This document shows positions 18,282-26,186 of a stretch of DNA of 64,000 nt, piece after piece. The position numbers and the translations under genes were made by a program. The stretch covers positions 2,170,001 through 2,234,000 of the forward strand of contig NZ_CP060711.1 in the NCBI RefSeq assembly GCF_014395425.1, written 5' to 3'. Within the stretch, counting starts at the first letter, position 1. Each line of letters starts with the position of its first letter. The DNA is from Thermomonas brevis. GTDB lineage: Bacteria > Pseudomonadota > Gammaproteobacteria > Xanthomonadales > Xanthomonadaceae. The notes beneath the pieces were generated by a model. That model ran no database searches. It saw only the letters and a list, made by a program, of their open reading frames with translations, and was not told the origin of the DNA.

Positions 18282-19387
18282 ACGCAACGAACGCCATCGC
18301 CCGCCGGCTGCCCGGCCTCGACCTGCTGCGCGCCATCGCGGTGCTGTGGACGATGCAGTTCCACGGCTTCATCGTCGGCGGGCTGGGCGCGGACTGGAAA
18401 TGGCTGGAGCGCTACGGATGGATGGGCGTGGATCTGTTCTTCGTGCTCAGCGGCTACCTGATCGGCGGGCAGTTGCTGCGGCTGCTGGCGAACGGGGCGA
18501 GGCCGTCGCTGCGCGACTTCTACCTCAAGCGCGCGTTCCGCATCCTGCCGGCGTTCTGGGCGGTGCTGGCGGTCTATCTGCTGTGGCCGGGCTTCCGCGA
18601 GGCGCCGGGGATGGAGCCGTGGTGGAAGTTCGCGCTGTTCATCGTCAACCTCGATATCGACTACGCCGCCAACGCCGCGTTCTCGCATGCGTGGTCGCTG
18701 TGCGTGGAAGAGCATTTCTATCTGCTGTTCCCGGCGCTCGCGCTGCTGCTGGCGCGCAAACCATCGCCGGCGAAGTTCTGGACGGTCTGCCTCGCCGTGC
18801 TGCTGGGCGGCATCGCGCTGCGCAGCGGCATCTGGCTGCACGACGATGCCGCGCAGCCGCAGCGCGCGTGGTTCGTCGAGGATCTTTACTACCCGACCTG
18901 GAACCGCCTCGACGGCCTGCTGTTGGGCGTGATGCTGGCGGCATGGCAGGCCTATCGGCCGGCATCGTGGGCGCGCGCCGCGAGGCACGCCAACCTGTTC
19001 GCGCTGGCCGGCGTGGCGGTGCTGGCGCTGGCGTTCTGGCTGTTCCGCGACCGCGTCGGCCTGCTGGGCAACGGCATCGGCTGGCCGGTGCTGTCGCTGG
19101 CGCTGGCCCTGCTGGTGTTCGCCGGCGCGCAGCCGCACGGTGCGCTCGGCGCGCGTGCCGTGCCGGGCGCCGCATGGGTGGCGGCGATTTCGTACAGCCT
19201 CTACCTCGTGCACAAGCCCATCTACGGCGTGGTGCAGGCGCACTGGGGCGACGTGCTGGAAGGACGCGGCATCGTCGCGTGGCTGGCCTACGGCGCGGCG
19301 TCGTTCGCCGTCGCAGCGCTGCTGCATTACGCGGTGGAGCGGCCATTACTGCGGGGGCGTCGTCGCTGGATACCGGGTTCCGCGTAA
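18278..19387 (+). CDS. Acyltransferase 3 family membrane protein
   Basis: 369 residues with about ten membrane helices. The family motif RRLPGLDLLRAIAVLWTMQFH opens the protein, with the catalytic histidine region, followed by GVDLFFVLSGYLIGG and WSLCVEEHFYLLFPAL. These enzymes O-acylate polysaccharides, lipopolysaccharide or small molecules. It is the fourth gene of the LytTR operon (ATGA overlap), suggesting that the two-component system adjusts a surface modification. The substrate is unknown. Confidence 0.88.
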   Translation: MNATNAIARRLPGLDLLRAIAVLWTMQFHGFIVGGLGADWKWLERYGWMGVDLFFVLSGYLIGGQLLRLLANGARPSLRDFYLKRAFRILPAFWAVLAVYLLWPGFREAPGMEPWWKFALFIVNLDIDYAANAAFSHAWSLCVEEHFYLLFPALALLLARKPSPAKFWTVCLAVLLGGIALRSGIWLHDDAAQPQRAWFVEDLYYPTWNRLDGLLLGVMLAAWQAYRPASWARAARHANLFALAGVAVLALAFWLFRDRVGLLGNGIGWPVLSLALALLVFAGAQPHGALGARAVPGAAWVAAISYSLYLVHKPIYGVVQAHWGDVLEGRGIVAWLAYGAASFAVAALLHYAVERPLLRGRRRWIPGSA

Positions 19388-19431
19388 TTCATTTCCATGG
19401 ACGACGGTGCATGGATTTGGCTCGCGCCGCT

Positions 19432-19457
19432 GCACAAGGGCTACGGCCCCCTTGTGC
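19432..19457. terminator. Hairpin between acyltransferase and GYF-type gene
   Basis: GCACAAGGG and CCCTTGTGC form a perfect 9-bp stem with an 8-base loop in the 91-bp gap between convergent genes. No T-run; a bidirectional terminator is plausible. Confidence 0.45.
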
Positions 19458-19478
19458 GCGACGTAGTTGCGGAACGCC

Positions 19479-20042
19479 TCAGGCCAGCAGCACCAAGGCG
19501 AAACAGACAATCCAGATGATGAAATACGCAAGGTTTTGCTTCGTGGCCTTTGCCCGCTGATAGAGGTACACGGGAACGAGCCACACCCAGCCCTTGAATT
19601 TCCTCGTATCGTGCCCGGCGTCCTTGAGGCGCTTTTCGTCGAATACGGAGAGGGCAATATTGAGCGCCAAGGTGACGAACCAGTATTTGCCATTGTCCAT
19701 GTCCGCTTGGGCCGCATATTCATTGCCGCCGTGCGCCATGCCAGCGATTATCCACTCCAGGAAGTAACCGATGAGTGGGGCAAAAGCGAGAACCCACGCG
19801 ACGGTGTTGTTGATGTGTTCGCCGGACAAGGGCGGTGGCGCGCTGCTGTTGTCGAGGTGTGCGCGCAGCTCCGTGTTTTCGATTTTCAGCCACTCGGGAA
19901 ATCCCTGCGTCCAGACGGGCGTTCCGCGTGGGATCCCGGACGAGCCGATCAGCCGGATCATCTCGTCCTCGGGGATGGGCCCCTTCTTCTGGCCGTTCTC
20001 CTCGTAGAACCAATGAGTGGTTGTTGCTTGTGTTTCGGTCAT
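19479..20042 (-). CDS. GYF_2 (DUF4339)-domain membrane protein
   Basis: 187 residues. An N-terminal GYF-like domain (HWFYEENGQKKGPIPEDEM through GTPVWTQGFPEWLKI, about 10-57) is followed by three or four hydrophobic helices (AWVLAFAPLIGYFLEWII, YWFVTLALNIALSVF and a C-terminal AYFIIWIVCFALVLLA). Proteins of this kind are common in bacteria, but their role is poorly known; the domain probably binds a proline-rich partner at the membrane. It is the last gene of a co-directional minus-strand set beginning at 24249, and its base composition is closer to that set than to the core genes. Confidence 0.78.
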   Translation of the reverse strand: MTETQATTTHWFYEENGQKKGPIPEDEMIRLIGSSGIPRGTPVWTQGFPEWLKIENTELRAHLDNSSAPPPLSGEHINNTVAWVLAFAPLIGYFLEWIIAGMAHGGNEYAAQADMDNGKYWFVTLALNIALSVFDEKRLKDAGHDTRKFKGWVWLVPVYLYQRAKATKQNLAYFIIWIVCFALVLLA

Positions 20043-20106
20043 GGGCCCTCCTGTGGGCGTTGGATGGAATTGCCATTGGCATGGAGCGACGGGCGCGCCC
20101 GCCGTT

Positions 20107-20313
20107 TCAGCCGTGCCTGCGGAACATTCCGTCTATCCGGGCCATCGCGACTTCCCACGGCCAGGCATGGCGGCTTTTCACATCGCCGCCACAGCGCGGG
20201 CAGTGCGGGAAATGGTCATGGCGCGTGAGCCGGACACAACCGACCGAATGCGGAGTGGTTTTCTTCCAGCGGCAGGCACGGCAGGAGAAGGTGAGTGGGG
20301 AAAACGGCCTCAT
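20107..20313 (-). CDS. Small zinc-ribbon-like protein
   Basis: 68 residues with two CxxC pairs (SCRACRW near the start and HCPRCGG in the middle), consistent with a rubredoxin-type zinc knuckle. The helical tail is AWPWEVAMARIDGMFRRHG. ATG 20313 has GTGAGG 6 nt upstream; a start at 20331 would overlap the preceding tiny gene by 8 nt. I do not recognise a family with a known function. Confidence 0.5.
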   Translation of the reverse strand: MRPFSPLTFSCRACRWKKTTPHSVGCVRLTRHDHFPHCPRCGGDVKSRHAWPWEVAMARIDGMFRRHG

Positions 20314-20323
20314 GTGCGAGGCC

Positions 20324-20422
20324 TCACTCATCCACTAGATGCGGATGCAATTTGTCCAGATACGTGGCCAGCCCCAGCAGGGCAAAGCCGTACAACACCA
20401 CGCCGCCGATCACCTTGAACAT
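20324..20422 (-). CDS. Tiny single-helix membrane peptide, 32 residues
   Basis: The sequence opens with a strongly hydrophobic helix (MFKVIGGVVLYGFALLGLAT) and ends in a charged tail. Such short membrane peptides are often missed. The evidence is composition, position 10 nt before the zinc-ribbon gene, and the lack of any better reading of this stretch. The same frame is open upstream, but those residues do not look like protein. Function unknown. Confidence 0.4.
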   Translation of the reverse strand: MFKVIGGVVLYGFALLGLATYLDKLHPHLVDE

Positions 20423-20724
20423 GTCTGTCTCCCGAATCGCCGCTTCCGGAGTGGAAGCGGCATGGAAACGATGTTGAAGGTGGGGTGCGACAGATCGCGT
20501 CGTGTCGAGAAAGAGCTCGCCTCGCATCGCCGCAGCCGATATCCCGATGTATCTTCCTTCGCCTTCGGGATTCGACATGGAGCGCACACGACCCGCGCCA
20601 GCCTCAGACAGCGCCTGACAAGAACACCAAATCGCTGCGCTACTCAAATAGGGGGCATCGGTCTTCAGGATGATGCGAGGAAGGCCGCGAATTGCATGAT
20701 GCGCATGGGGCTTTGCGCTGCGGA
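20423..20724. other. Non-coding stretch with a hairpin (20439-20461)
   Basis: About 300 bp between a tiny membrane-peptide gene and the 420-residue protein gene. It contains a perfect 9-bp stem GCCGCTTCC/GGAAGCGGC with a 5-base loop, 17 bp upstream of the tiny gene on its strand. No credible gene is seen; it probably carries the promoter or leader of the downstream small genes. Confidence 0.4.
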
Positions 20725-21987
20725 TCAATGGTGGAGATAGATGGCGGCAGGAACGCCGTCTTTTGCTTCAATGATGAGGCGGCTGGTGGTGAGGCGATCG
20801 GCGTGGATGGCTTCGATTCTCTTGATCGTGTCGTTGTTGCGTCTGATGCTGCTTTGCAGTTTTTTCATTCTCAAGCCGTTTTCATGCTTTATTTCCGAGC
20901 GCCGCTCATGGATGGTGTTGTCGGTAGTGAATGATCCATCGATGAGGTCGCAGTCGTGCTTGGCGGACTTCTCGAGATGCTCCTTGATGCGTGAGGTTTC
21001 TCTGATCCCCTCCTTGATTTGCTCGAGACGAGGCATGATCATTTTGCTGCTGTCCGGGTAAATCGAGCACAAGTACCAATTTGCCAGTCTTGTCTCGTTG
21101 CAAAGAGCCAATTCATCCGTGAGTGAGTTCAGGTGTCTGTGCTTTGCCAATGCGCTTCTGTATTCGCTTTCGCAGCCGAACATGTCGGGTTCAAGCTTTT
21201 TCTCCGCTTCACGCATGATCTGGGCGCGCAGCGTCAGTTCGACTCGATTGAGTTCAGTGTCAAAATCTTCCATTCTGGCGCGCGTGCGCTCAAGGAATTC
21301 GCCGTCGTCGATAGCGTTTTTGGCGATGTTCAGATAGTCGATTACGCTCTGGATGATGGCGGTTCTGGCCTCTTCGAGTGTGCTCTGGATCCCGTCGACC
21401 TGGGATTCAATGCGCTTGAGGGTTGCACTGATGTCGGCCAGATGCTTCTGGGCCACAACAACTGAAGCTATTTGCCAGATGGCCGCAGCGTTTGCGGCAT
21501 TCTGCAAATTGCTTGGTACGTGAAGGCGAGCATGCTCGAATCCCTTGGCTGCTTTGGCGATGGCGCGATAGCCGTTGCCATCGCTTGCCGCCAGCATTTC
21601 GCCATTGATCACCACTTCCATCAACTTGCGGCTGTTTGCCATGATGGCCGTGCTTGTTGCCGGAACGGCTTGCAGCAATGGTTCGATCATGCTTTTCAAC
21701 GTGTCTGGAATGGATTGCAGCGGCAATTTCGTCATGCTGGAAAGTTGCCGATTGGCGGCTTCCACATTATCCAGAAGGGCCATCGCCATCACGTCCTGTT
21801 CGCCACTTCTGACCACCAACGAAGCCGGCAGAACCATACAGAGAGGATTATCCGCCAAAGTGGAATCCTCTGGTTGCGGTGTATTGCCATCGGCGCGGCT
21901 GGTCGGGCGCTGGTTGCGGTGTTTGATCCAGAGTGTGGCCGATACGATGATCAATGCCAGAAATGCTCCTGTTGCCCCGAATATCAC
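20725..21987 (-). CDS. Unknown membrane-anchored coiled-coil protein
   Basis: 420 residues. A single N-terminal helix (GAFLALIIVSATLWI, about 8-22) anchors it, followed by a polar linker and a long helical region with coiled-coil stretches, for example KHLADISATLKRIESQVDGI near residue 190 and basic helices toward the C terminus. No enzymatic motif is visible. Codon use is noticeably less GC-rich than in the flanking core genes. It lies in the same direction downstream of a WYL regulator, a YaaW-family gene and a GTPase remnant, so it probably belongs to that accessory operon. I do not recognise the family. Confidence 0.7.
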   Translation of the reverse strand: MIFGATGAFLALIIVSATLWIKHRNQRPTSRADGNTPQPEDSTLADNPLCMVLPASLVVRSGEQDVMAMALLDNVEAANRQLSSMTKLPLQSIPDTLKSMIEPLLQAVPATSTAIMANSRKLMEVVINGEMLAASDGNGYRAIAKAAKGFEHARLHVPSNLQNAANAAAIWQIASVVVAQKHLADISATLKRIESQVDGIQSTLEEARTAIIQSVIDYLNIAKNAIDDGEFLERTRARMEDFDTELNRVELTLRAQIMREAEKKLEPDMFGCESEYRSALAKHRHLNSLTDELALCNETRLANWYLCSIYPDSSKMIMPRLEQIKEGIRETSRIKEHLEKSAKHDCDLIDGSFTTDNTIHERRSEIKHENGLRMKKLQSSIRRNNDTIKRIEAIHADRLTTSRLIIEAKDGVPAAIYLHH

Positions 21988-22101
21988 TTTTCGTCTCCTT
22001 GTTCCATCCAGGGAAACCTTCGGTCATGCCGAGGATTCCGGGGTTCGGCTTTAGCGATGACTGTTTGAATCCGCTTCCGACGAAAACCGTCGTGATTGAT
22101 C

Positions 22102-22400
22102 CTAAAACCAGCCATTCGGCTTTTTCTTGAACAAGCCGCCAAGGAAGTCCCGTACGGCCTGCTTTGCGACTTTCATGGCGGCCGGGAGAATTTCTTCCTT
22201 CACGGCTTCCTTTGCCACCGGGTGCAGGCTGCGACATCGCTGATCGTCGCCTTTTCCCTTCCGAATAGAGCATTGCAAAGACTGGATTTGCCGATGCCGG
22301 AGTCTCCGAACACGCCAACCTTGGGTGTGTATGTTCGGATCGAATTGATCTTCTTCTTTATCTCGCGAAGCAGTTGGTCGTGATCGTAAGGGGGTTCCAT
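22102..22400 (-). pseudogene. Remnant of a YfjP/YkfA-type GTPase with internal deletion
   Basis: From ATG 22400 the frame gives a short helix, a P-loop (GDSGIGKSSLCNALFG) and the switch-I-like ISDVAACTR, then stops at 22200. The C-terminal piece continues in another frame (VAKEAVKEEILPAAMKVA, ending FKKKPNGWF at 22102). Full proteins of this family run near 290 residues with DxxG and NKxD motifs, all of which are absent here, so most of the middle has been deleted and the ends joined out of frame. It may still make a 66-residue P-loop fragment. Confidence 0.65.
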
Positions 22401-22472
22401 TCCATTTCTCCGTGGGCATGGTTTCTCTGGCAGCAGACTTTGCGCTTCCCTGGCGCCATTGCCGATGCGTAA

Positions 22473-23228
22473 TCAGGTGAAGGAGGCTTCTTCGGCTTGC
22501 TGCCCGTACATGTGTTGCTGGCGCAGTGCGGCCACCTGGATGACTGCGGGAATCGTCACTCTGTAGGCAGTGCCTGCGATGTCGATGGCTGTCCACAGGC
22601 CGGTGATTGCCCAGCCGATGGGGCCAGTAAGGACAGCCACGGCGCGGGTAAGCGCGGCGTTTCCTGCAAGCGTGAGTCCGCGGCCGAGGATGGCCTTAAG
22701 GACGGCATTGACAACAATCAATGTGAGTTGATAGGACTTGAAACCGCCTGCCCGGAAGATTGCCTGGAAGAGTCCGGTCATGGCCTCCGGCGTCATTTTC
22801 GAGGTGTTCTTGACGCCGGTGGCAATGGCCAGCTCTTTCAATTGTTCCGGCGTCATCTTTTCGATGGCGTCGGAGAGAATCTTCATCAGCATATTGTTTT
22901 CGATCGTCTCGACGGAGGCGTCCTTGTTGTAATTAACTTTCATTTTGTCGCATGCGTCCATCAGGACTTCCTTGTAGGGGACGCCCTTTCCGCCCCGGAG
23001 CGCGGTTGCGAACGTGTTGGCACCGAAGCACTGGATTTCGGCGGCGATGAGTTGCCAGTATTGGTGGTGATCCGGGCTGTATTTCTTGTACGTATCGGAA
23101 ACGGTTAGCTCTTCGGTAAATCGAACGGCTCCATCCTTGTCGTGCGTGAGGATGTAAACCAAATCATCGAGGTCTCCGGATTCGACTTCGCCGAGAAACG
23201 CAAGATCGCTGTCGTGCCTGTATGCCAT
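22473..23228 (-). CDS. YaaW-family (UPF0174/DUF3944) protein
   Basis: 251 residues from ATG 23228. It follows E. coli YaaW closely by eye: an N-terminal DSDLAFLGEVESGDLDDLV segment (DUF3944), THDKDG, YWQLIAAEIQCFGANTFA, a central helical linker, then a glycine-rich hydrophobic region and the C-terminal AYRVTIPAVIQVAALR. The family has no settled function to my knowledge; members recur in prophage-like and stress islands, often with a GTPase. It begins 1 bp after the WYL regulator ends, so the two are cotranscribed. Confidence 0.83.
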   Translation of the reverse strand: MAYRHDSDLAFLGEVESGDLDDLVYILTHDKDGAVRFTEELTVSDTYKKYSPDHHQYWQLIAAEIQCFGANTFATALRGGKGVPYKEVLMDACDKMKVNYNKDASVETIENNMLMKILSDAIEKMTPEQLKELAIATGVKNTSKMTPEAMTGLFQAIFRAGGFKSYQLTLIVVNAVLKAILGRGLTLAGNAALTRAVAVLTGPIGWAITGLWTAIDIAGTAYRVTIPAVIQVAALRQQHMYGQQAEEASFT

Positions 23229-23229
23229 T

Positions 23230-24249
23230 TTAAACGCTCCTGTAGAGATGCAGCACTGAAGTTGCGCGCCGGCTGATGTCCGCAGCCCAGCGTGTCGGGT
23301 GATGAAGATGGATGTTCTCCCCCAGCCCAAACACCCACCACAACGTCTCCTGGTCATCCGCCACACTGGCCCGCAGTCGCAGCCAATCGGTATCCGGCAG
23401 CGGCTCCAGTGTCTGGTCTTCGCTGAGCGGCGTTTCCCGCAATATCCATGCGGTATCGGGATGCACATCCGCCACCAATTCCACCGTCCCCGTGCCTTGC
23501 CTCGGCGTGAAGGCGGCGGTGGGCAGGTAGGCGTCCATGTCGAAGTCGTCGCTGCGGGCCTCGGCTTCCAGCACTTCGGCGCGCTGGATGCGGTGCAGGG
23601 CGAAGTGGCGGTTGTCGGTGTAGTCGCCGACGCTGGCGATCAGGTAGGTGGCGGGGCCGCGCGAGGCCAGTCCTTTGGGGTGCAGGGTCATGGCCTTGAT
23701 CTCGCCTTTGACCCGGCTGAGGTAGTCCACCTGTAGCTGGCGCTGTTCCAGCAGCGCGTTGGCGACCTGTTCCCATACGTTCCTGTCCACACTGGCCGGC
23801 AGCAGCGCCTTGCCGTTGGGCAGGGCGCGGACGCGCTGGGCCCAGCGGGCCAGGGTGTTATGCCCCAGCGCCTGCAGGTGGTGGCGGGCGTCGGCGAACT
23901 GCGGTTCCAGCAGATCCAGCACGCCGGGCGGCAGCAGGTGGCGCAGGTGGCTTTCGGCCAGGTGCATCGCCAGAGCGCTGGCGGTGTCGATGGCGGGCAG
24001 GTTGATCTGCGCCTGGCTGTCGAAGCTCCAGCGCAGGCTCTGCCCGTGTTCGTTGCAGATCAGCGGGAAGCGCAGGCTGAGTTTCTCGCCCAAGTCGCGT
24101 TGCAGGGTGCGGACGGTGACGTTGAAGCCGCGATCTTTCAGCGCCGCGCGCAGTTCCTGCACGGAGGCGCTTTTGGGGTAGCGCGGGATCAGGCCCAGCA
24201 GGACCAGGTTGCGCAGCAGGGGATCCTTGGGATCGGTGGCGTGGTTCAT
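23230..24249 (-). CDS. WYL-domain transcriptional regulator
   Basis: 339 residues from ATG 24249. The N-terminal winged helix-turn-helix (LLRNLVLLGLIP through VTVRTLQRDLGEKL) precedes a WYL domain (QVDYLSRVKGEIKAMTLHP, ATYLIASVGDYTDNRHFALH) and a WCX-type C terminus (AWILRETPLSEDQ). WYL regulators commonly repress phage-defence or prophage operons and respond to nucleic-acid ligands. It heads the accessory operon and is divergent from an XRE regulator across 279 bp. The frame is open upstream to 24456, but those extra residues are not family-like. Confidence 0.87.
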   Translation of the reverse strand: MNHATDPKDPLLRNLVLLGLIPRYPKSASVQELRAALKDRGFNVTVRTLQRDLGEKLSLRFPLICNEHGQSLRWSFDSQAQINLPAIDTASALAMHLAESHLRHLLPPGVLDLLEPQFADARHHLQALGHNTLARWAQRVRALPNGKALLPASVDRNVWEQVANALLEQRQLQVDYLSRVKGEIKAMTLHPKGLASRGPATYLIASVGDYTDNRHFALHRIQRAEVLEAEARSDDFDMDAYLPTAAFTPRQGTGTVELVADVHPDTAWILRETPLSEDQTLEPLPDTDWLRLRASVADDQETLWWVFGLGENIHLHHPTRWAADISRRATSVLHLYRSV

Positions 24250-24442
24250 GCGGCGATGCTGGGCAGCAAGCGCGACGGTTTTTGTCGCGATGGCGAGGCA
24301 TCGTGCGGGCAAGGCGGATGATGGCGGGCGCGCCACTGGAACCGGGCGGCGTATGCCGTGGTGTTCGTCATTTGCGTATTTCCCCCTGCTTGCGAGGGTA
24401 TGCGATGACGCGGTGATCCTGCATCCCCATTCCCTTTTGAGA

Positions 24443-24463
24443 ACTGTACATGACAAGTACAGT
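24443..24463. promoter_or_regulatory. Palindromic operator candidate between WYL and XRE genes
   Basis: ACTGTAC-N7-GTACAGT is a perfect 7-bp inverted repeat, 66 bp upstream of the XRE gene and 194 bp upstream of the WYL gene. Its form suits an XRE-type dimer. It is not the LexA box known from xanthomonads. Confidence 0.55.
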
Positions 24464-24528
24464 CTGCCGCAGCGATGGAGGCTTGGCGATGATCCCGGTT
24501 CCGCAATCCCGCTTGCGCACTACTGCCA

Positions 24529-24927
24529 GTGTCCGATTCCCCGCCTCGCGCCGTATTCGCCGCGCGCCTGATCCAGGCGCGGCAATTGCGTGGGCTGAGC
24601 CAGCGTGCGTTGGGGGATCGCATGGGATTGGGTAAGGACACGGGTTCCACCCGCATCAATCGTTATGAGCAGCAGGCGTCCGCCATCAGTTTCGACAGCC
24701 TGATTGCGGTGGCGCAGGCGCTGGACGTGCCGCCGGCCTATTTGCTGGCGGACAGTCCGGAAATGGCGGATGCCATCCTGGCGTTGTCTGGAAGTCCGGC
24801 GCTGGCGCGGTTGGTGCAGGTACTGCGAGCCACGCCGGAACTGGCTGATGCGGCGCTGCGGTTGGCGGAGCTGCCGAACGAAGAGCGCGATAAGGCGTTG
24901 GCGGCATTGCGGGCACTGCCGCGTTGA
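24529..24927 (+). CDS. XRE-family helix-turn-helix regulator
   Basis: 132 residues. The HTH_3 domain spans about 9-72 (FAARLIQARQLRGLSQRALG, an unusual insertion GKDTGSTRI, NRYEQQASAISFDSL, then VPPAYLLADS). The C-terminal helical region has repeats of the kind LAELPNEERDKAL. The start is a GTG with no strong ribosome site. It is divergent from the WYL regulator, so the two may cross-regulate the island through the palindrome upstream. Confidence 0.85.
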   Translation: MSDSPPRAVFAARLIQARQLRGLSQRALGDRMGLGKDTGSTRINRYEQQASAISFDSLIAVAQALDVPPAYLLADSPEMADAILALSGSPALARLVQVLRATPELADAALRLAELPNEERDKALAALRALPR

Positions 24928-24948
24928 TCCATCCGCTGAGTCGACGGG

Positions 24949-25581
24949 TTACATCGACAGCGCGGTTTCCAGCACCGGTTTCGCCCAGTCTGGCATGTCC
25001 CGCAGCGCCTGCACGTCGCGCGGCCAGGCGATGCGGCCGCGCTCCATCTGCAGCAGCAGGCGCGGGTTGGGAACGGGCGTCCCGGGTTCGACGTCGCGGC
25101 TGTTGTCGTACACCTGCAGCTGCGCCAGATGCGGCAGCAGCGCGACCAGGTTGGCGATGGAAGCGACATAGCGCTCGCGGATCTTCGCTTCTGGAATGTC
25201 ATGGCCGCCGCGGCTGACGCGCAGGCGCACGCGGGCGAGGTGGCGCTCCGGCGAATCCAGCCCGCAGAACCACATCAGCACGTCGTGGGTGGCGGACGCT
25301 TCGCGCAGGCGGGCGGCGATGGTGTGGCCGCCAAGCGTGGTCTCGAAGGCGTGGTCGGTGCCGTCGGCGATCGCCGCGTCCAGCCGTCGCAGTCCTTCCT
25401 GCCAGGCGGCCGCGTTGGCGTCCGGCAAGGGGCTGCCGGTGGCGTCGATCAGTTCCCGGGTGAAGGCGTCGGGATTGAACCAGTCCAGGCCGGCGCGTCG
25501 CAGCGCGGCGCCGCCGATGGAGCTTTTGCCCGCGCCGTTGACGCCGGCCAGCACGTACAGGATCGGGCGCTCCGCCGGCAC
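24949..25581 (-). CDS. Zeta-toxin-like P-loop kinase
   Basis: 210 residues starting at a GTG. Walker A is AGVNGAGKSS (about 12-21), followed by WFNPDAFTREL, the zeta-type substrate-loop signature NPD, and by HAFETTLGG and VRLRVSRGGHDIP. Zeta toxins phosphorylate UDP-GlcNAc and block wall synthesis; related kinases are not always toxic. It starts 1 bp after the stop of an antitoxin-like gene, the layout of a type II toxin-antitoxin operon. The partner is Phd-like rather than epsilon, which is a known mix in proteobacteria. Confidence 0.82.
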   Translation of the reverse strand: MPAERPILYVLAGVNGAGKSSIGGAALRRAGLDWFNPDAFTRELIDATGSPLPDANAAAWQEGLRRLDAAIADGTDHAFETTLGGHTIAARLREASATHDVLMWFCGLDSPERHLARVRLRVSRGGHDIPEAKIRERYVASIANLVALLPHLAQLQVYDNSRDVEPGTPVPNPRLLLQMERGRIAWPRDVQALRDMPDWAKPVLETALSM

Positions 25582-25582
25582 C

Positions 25583-25939
25583 TCAGTGACCTTCGCCGGC
25601 GATCACCTTGCCTTCGATGTCCAGCGGGTTGCGCAGGAGGCCGCGCAGCTTCTCCCGCGCCTCCGGTGCTCGCAGGGACGCCAGGCGTTCGTCGTACCTG
25701 CGGCGCAGCGCGTCCAGCGCGGCTTCGTCGCGGCTGGCCGCTTCGCGCAGCAGCTCGAGGATGGCCGCGTAGTCCTCGGCCGGCAGGATCACCGCCTCCG
25801 GCTGGTTATGGTTGGTGACGACGATCCGGCCGCTGCGGGCGACGGCCTTCATCACCCCGCGCCAGCCCAGCTTCTTCACGTCCGAGGCGGGCGTGCGGGG
25901 CAGGGCGTCCAGCGGCTTGAGCGCGAGGGCGGCGGGCAT
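25583..25939 (-). CDS. Phd/YefM-type antitoxin
   Basis: 118 residues from ATG 25939. The N-terminal Phd fold includes DVKKLGWRGVMKAVARSG, then IVVTNHNQPEAVILPAEDYAAIL, the hallmark of the family. An extended basic C-terminal tail would wrap the toxin. It precedes the zeta-like kinase by 1 bp and would autoregulate the pair. An AT-rich patch at 25970-25990 (CAATATACCC) upstream may be the promoter. Confidence 0.8.
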   Translation of the reverse strand: MPAALALKPLDALPRTPASDVKKLGWRGVMKAVARSGRIVVTNHNQPEAVILPAEDYAAILELLREAASRDEAALDALRRRYDERLASLRAPEAREKLRGLLRNPLDIEGKVIAGEGH

Positions 25940-26171
25940 GGTGGCGTCTCCGGACGAGGTGTGAGGCCAATATACCCTTTTTCCCCATTTTTGCCTGAAC
26001 ATCGCCGGCATGCCGCCAGCCCTTGCGCTCCGGCCGGAACCGGCCGGAAGATGGGGCGGCTGTCCGGTTATCGCTGCGATCGGGATCACGGTTTCACGCG
26101 ATGACGGCAGGCGGGCGCCAGGGGGGACGCCCGGAACGGGGCAGGGAGGCGGCGGGGAGACGGATAGCTCC

Positions 26172-26181
26172 GGGGGGGGGG
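26172..26181 (+). repeat. G10 homopolymer in the ribosome-binding region of a GGDEF gene
   Basis: Ten consecutive G end 5 bp before the ATG at 26187 and supply the Shine-Dalgarno sequence. Slippage here would change spacing and so translation. Nothing else of note lies in the 247-bp gap from 25940. Confidence 0.6.
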
Positions 26182-26186
26182 AGCCT

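Noticed and set aside
24443..24463. Palindrome considered as a LexA (SOS) box
   Set aside because: It does not match CTG-N10-CAG spacing or the xanthomonad LexA consensus, and an XRE regulator lies beside it.
19479..26186. Search for prophage integrase, attachment-site repeats or insertion sequences around the accessory region
   Set aside because: No integrase, transposase or flanking direct repeat was found by eye. The region looks acquired from its composition and content, but its boundaries are not defined.
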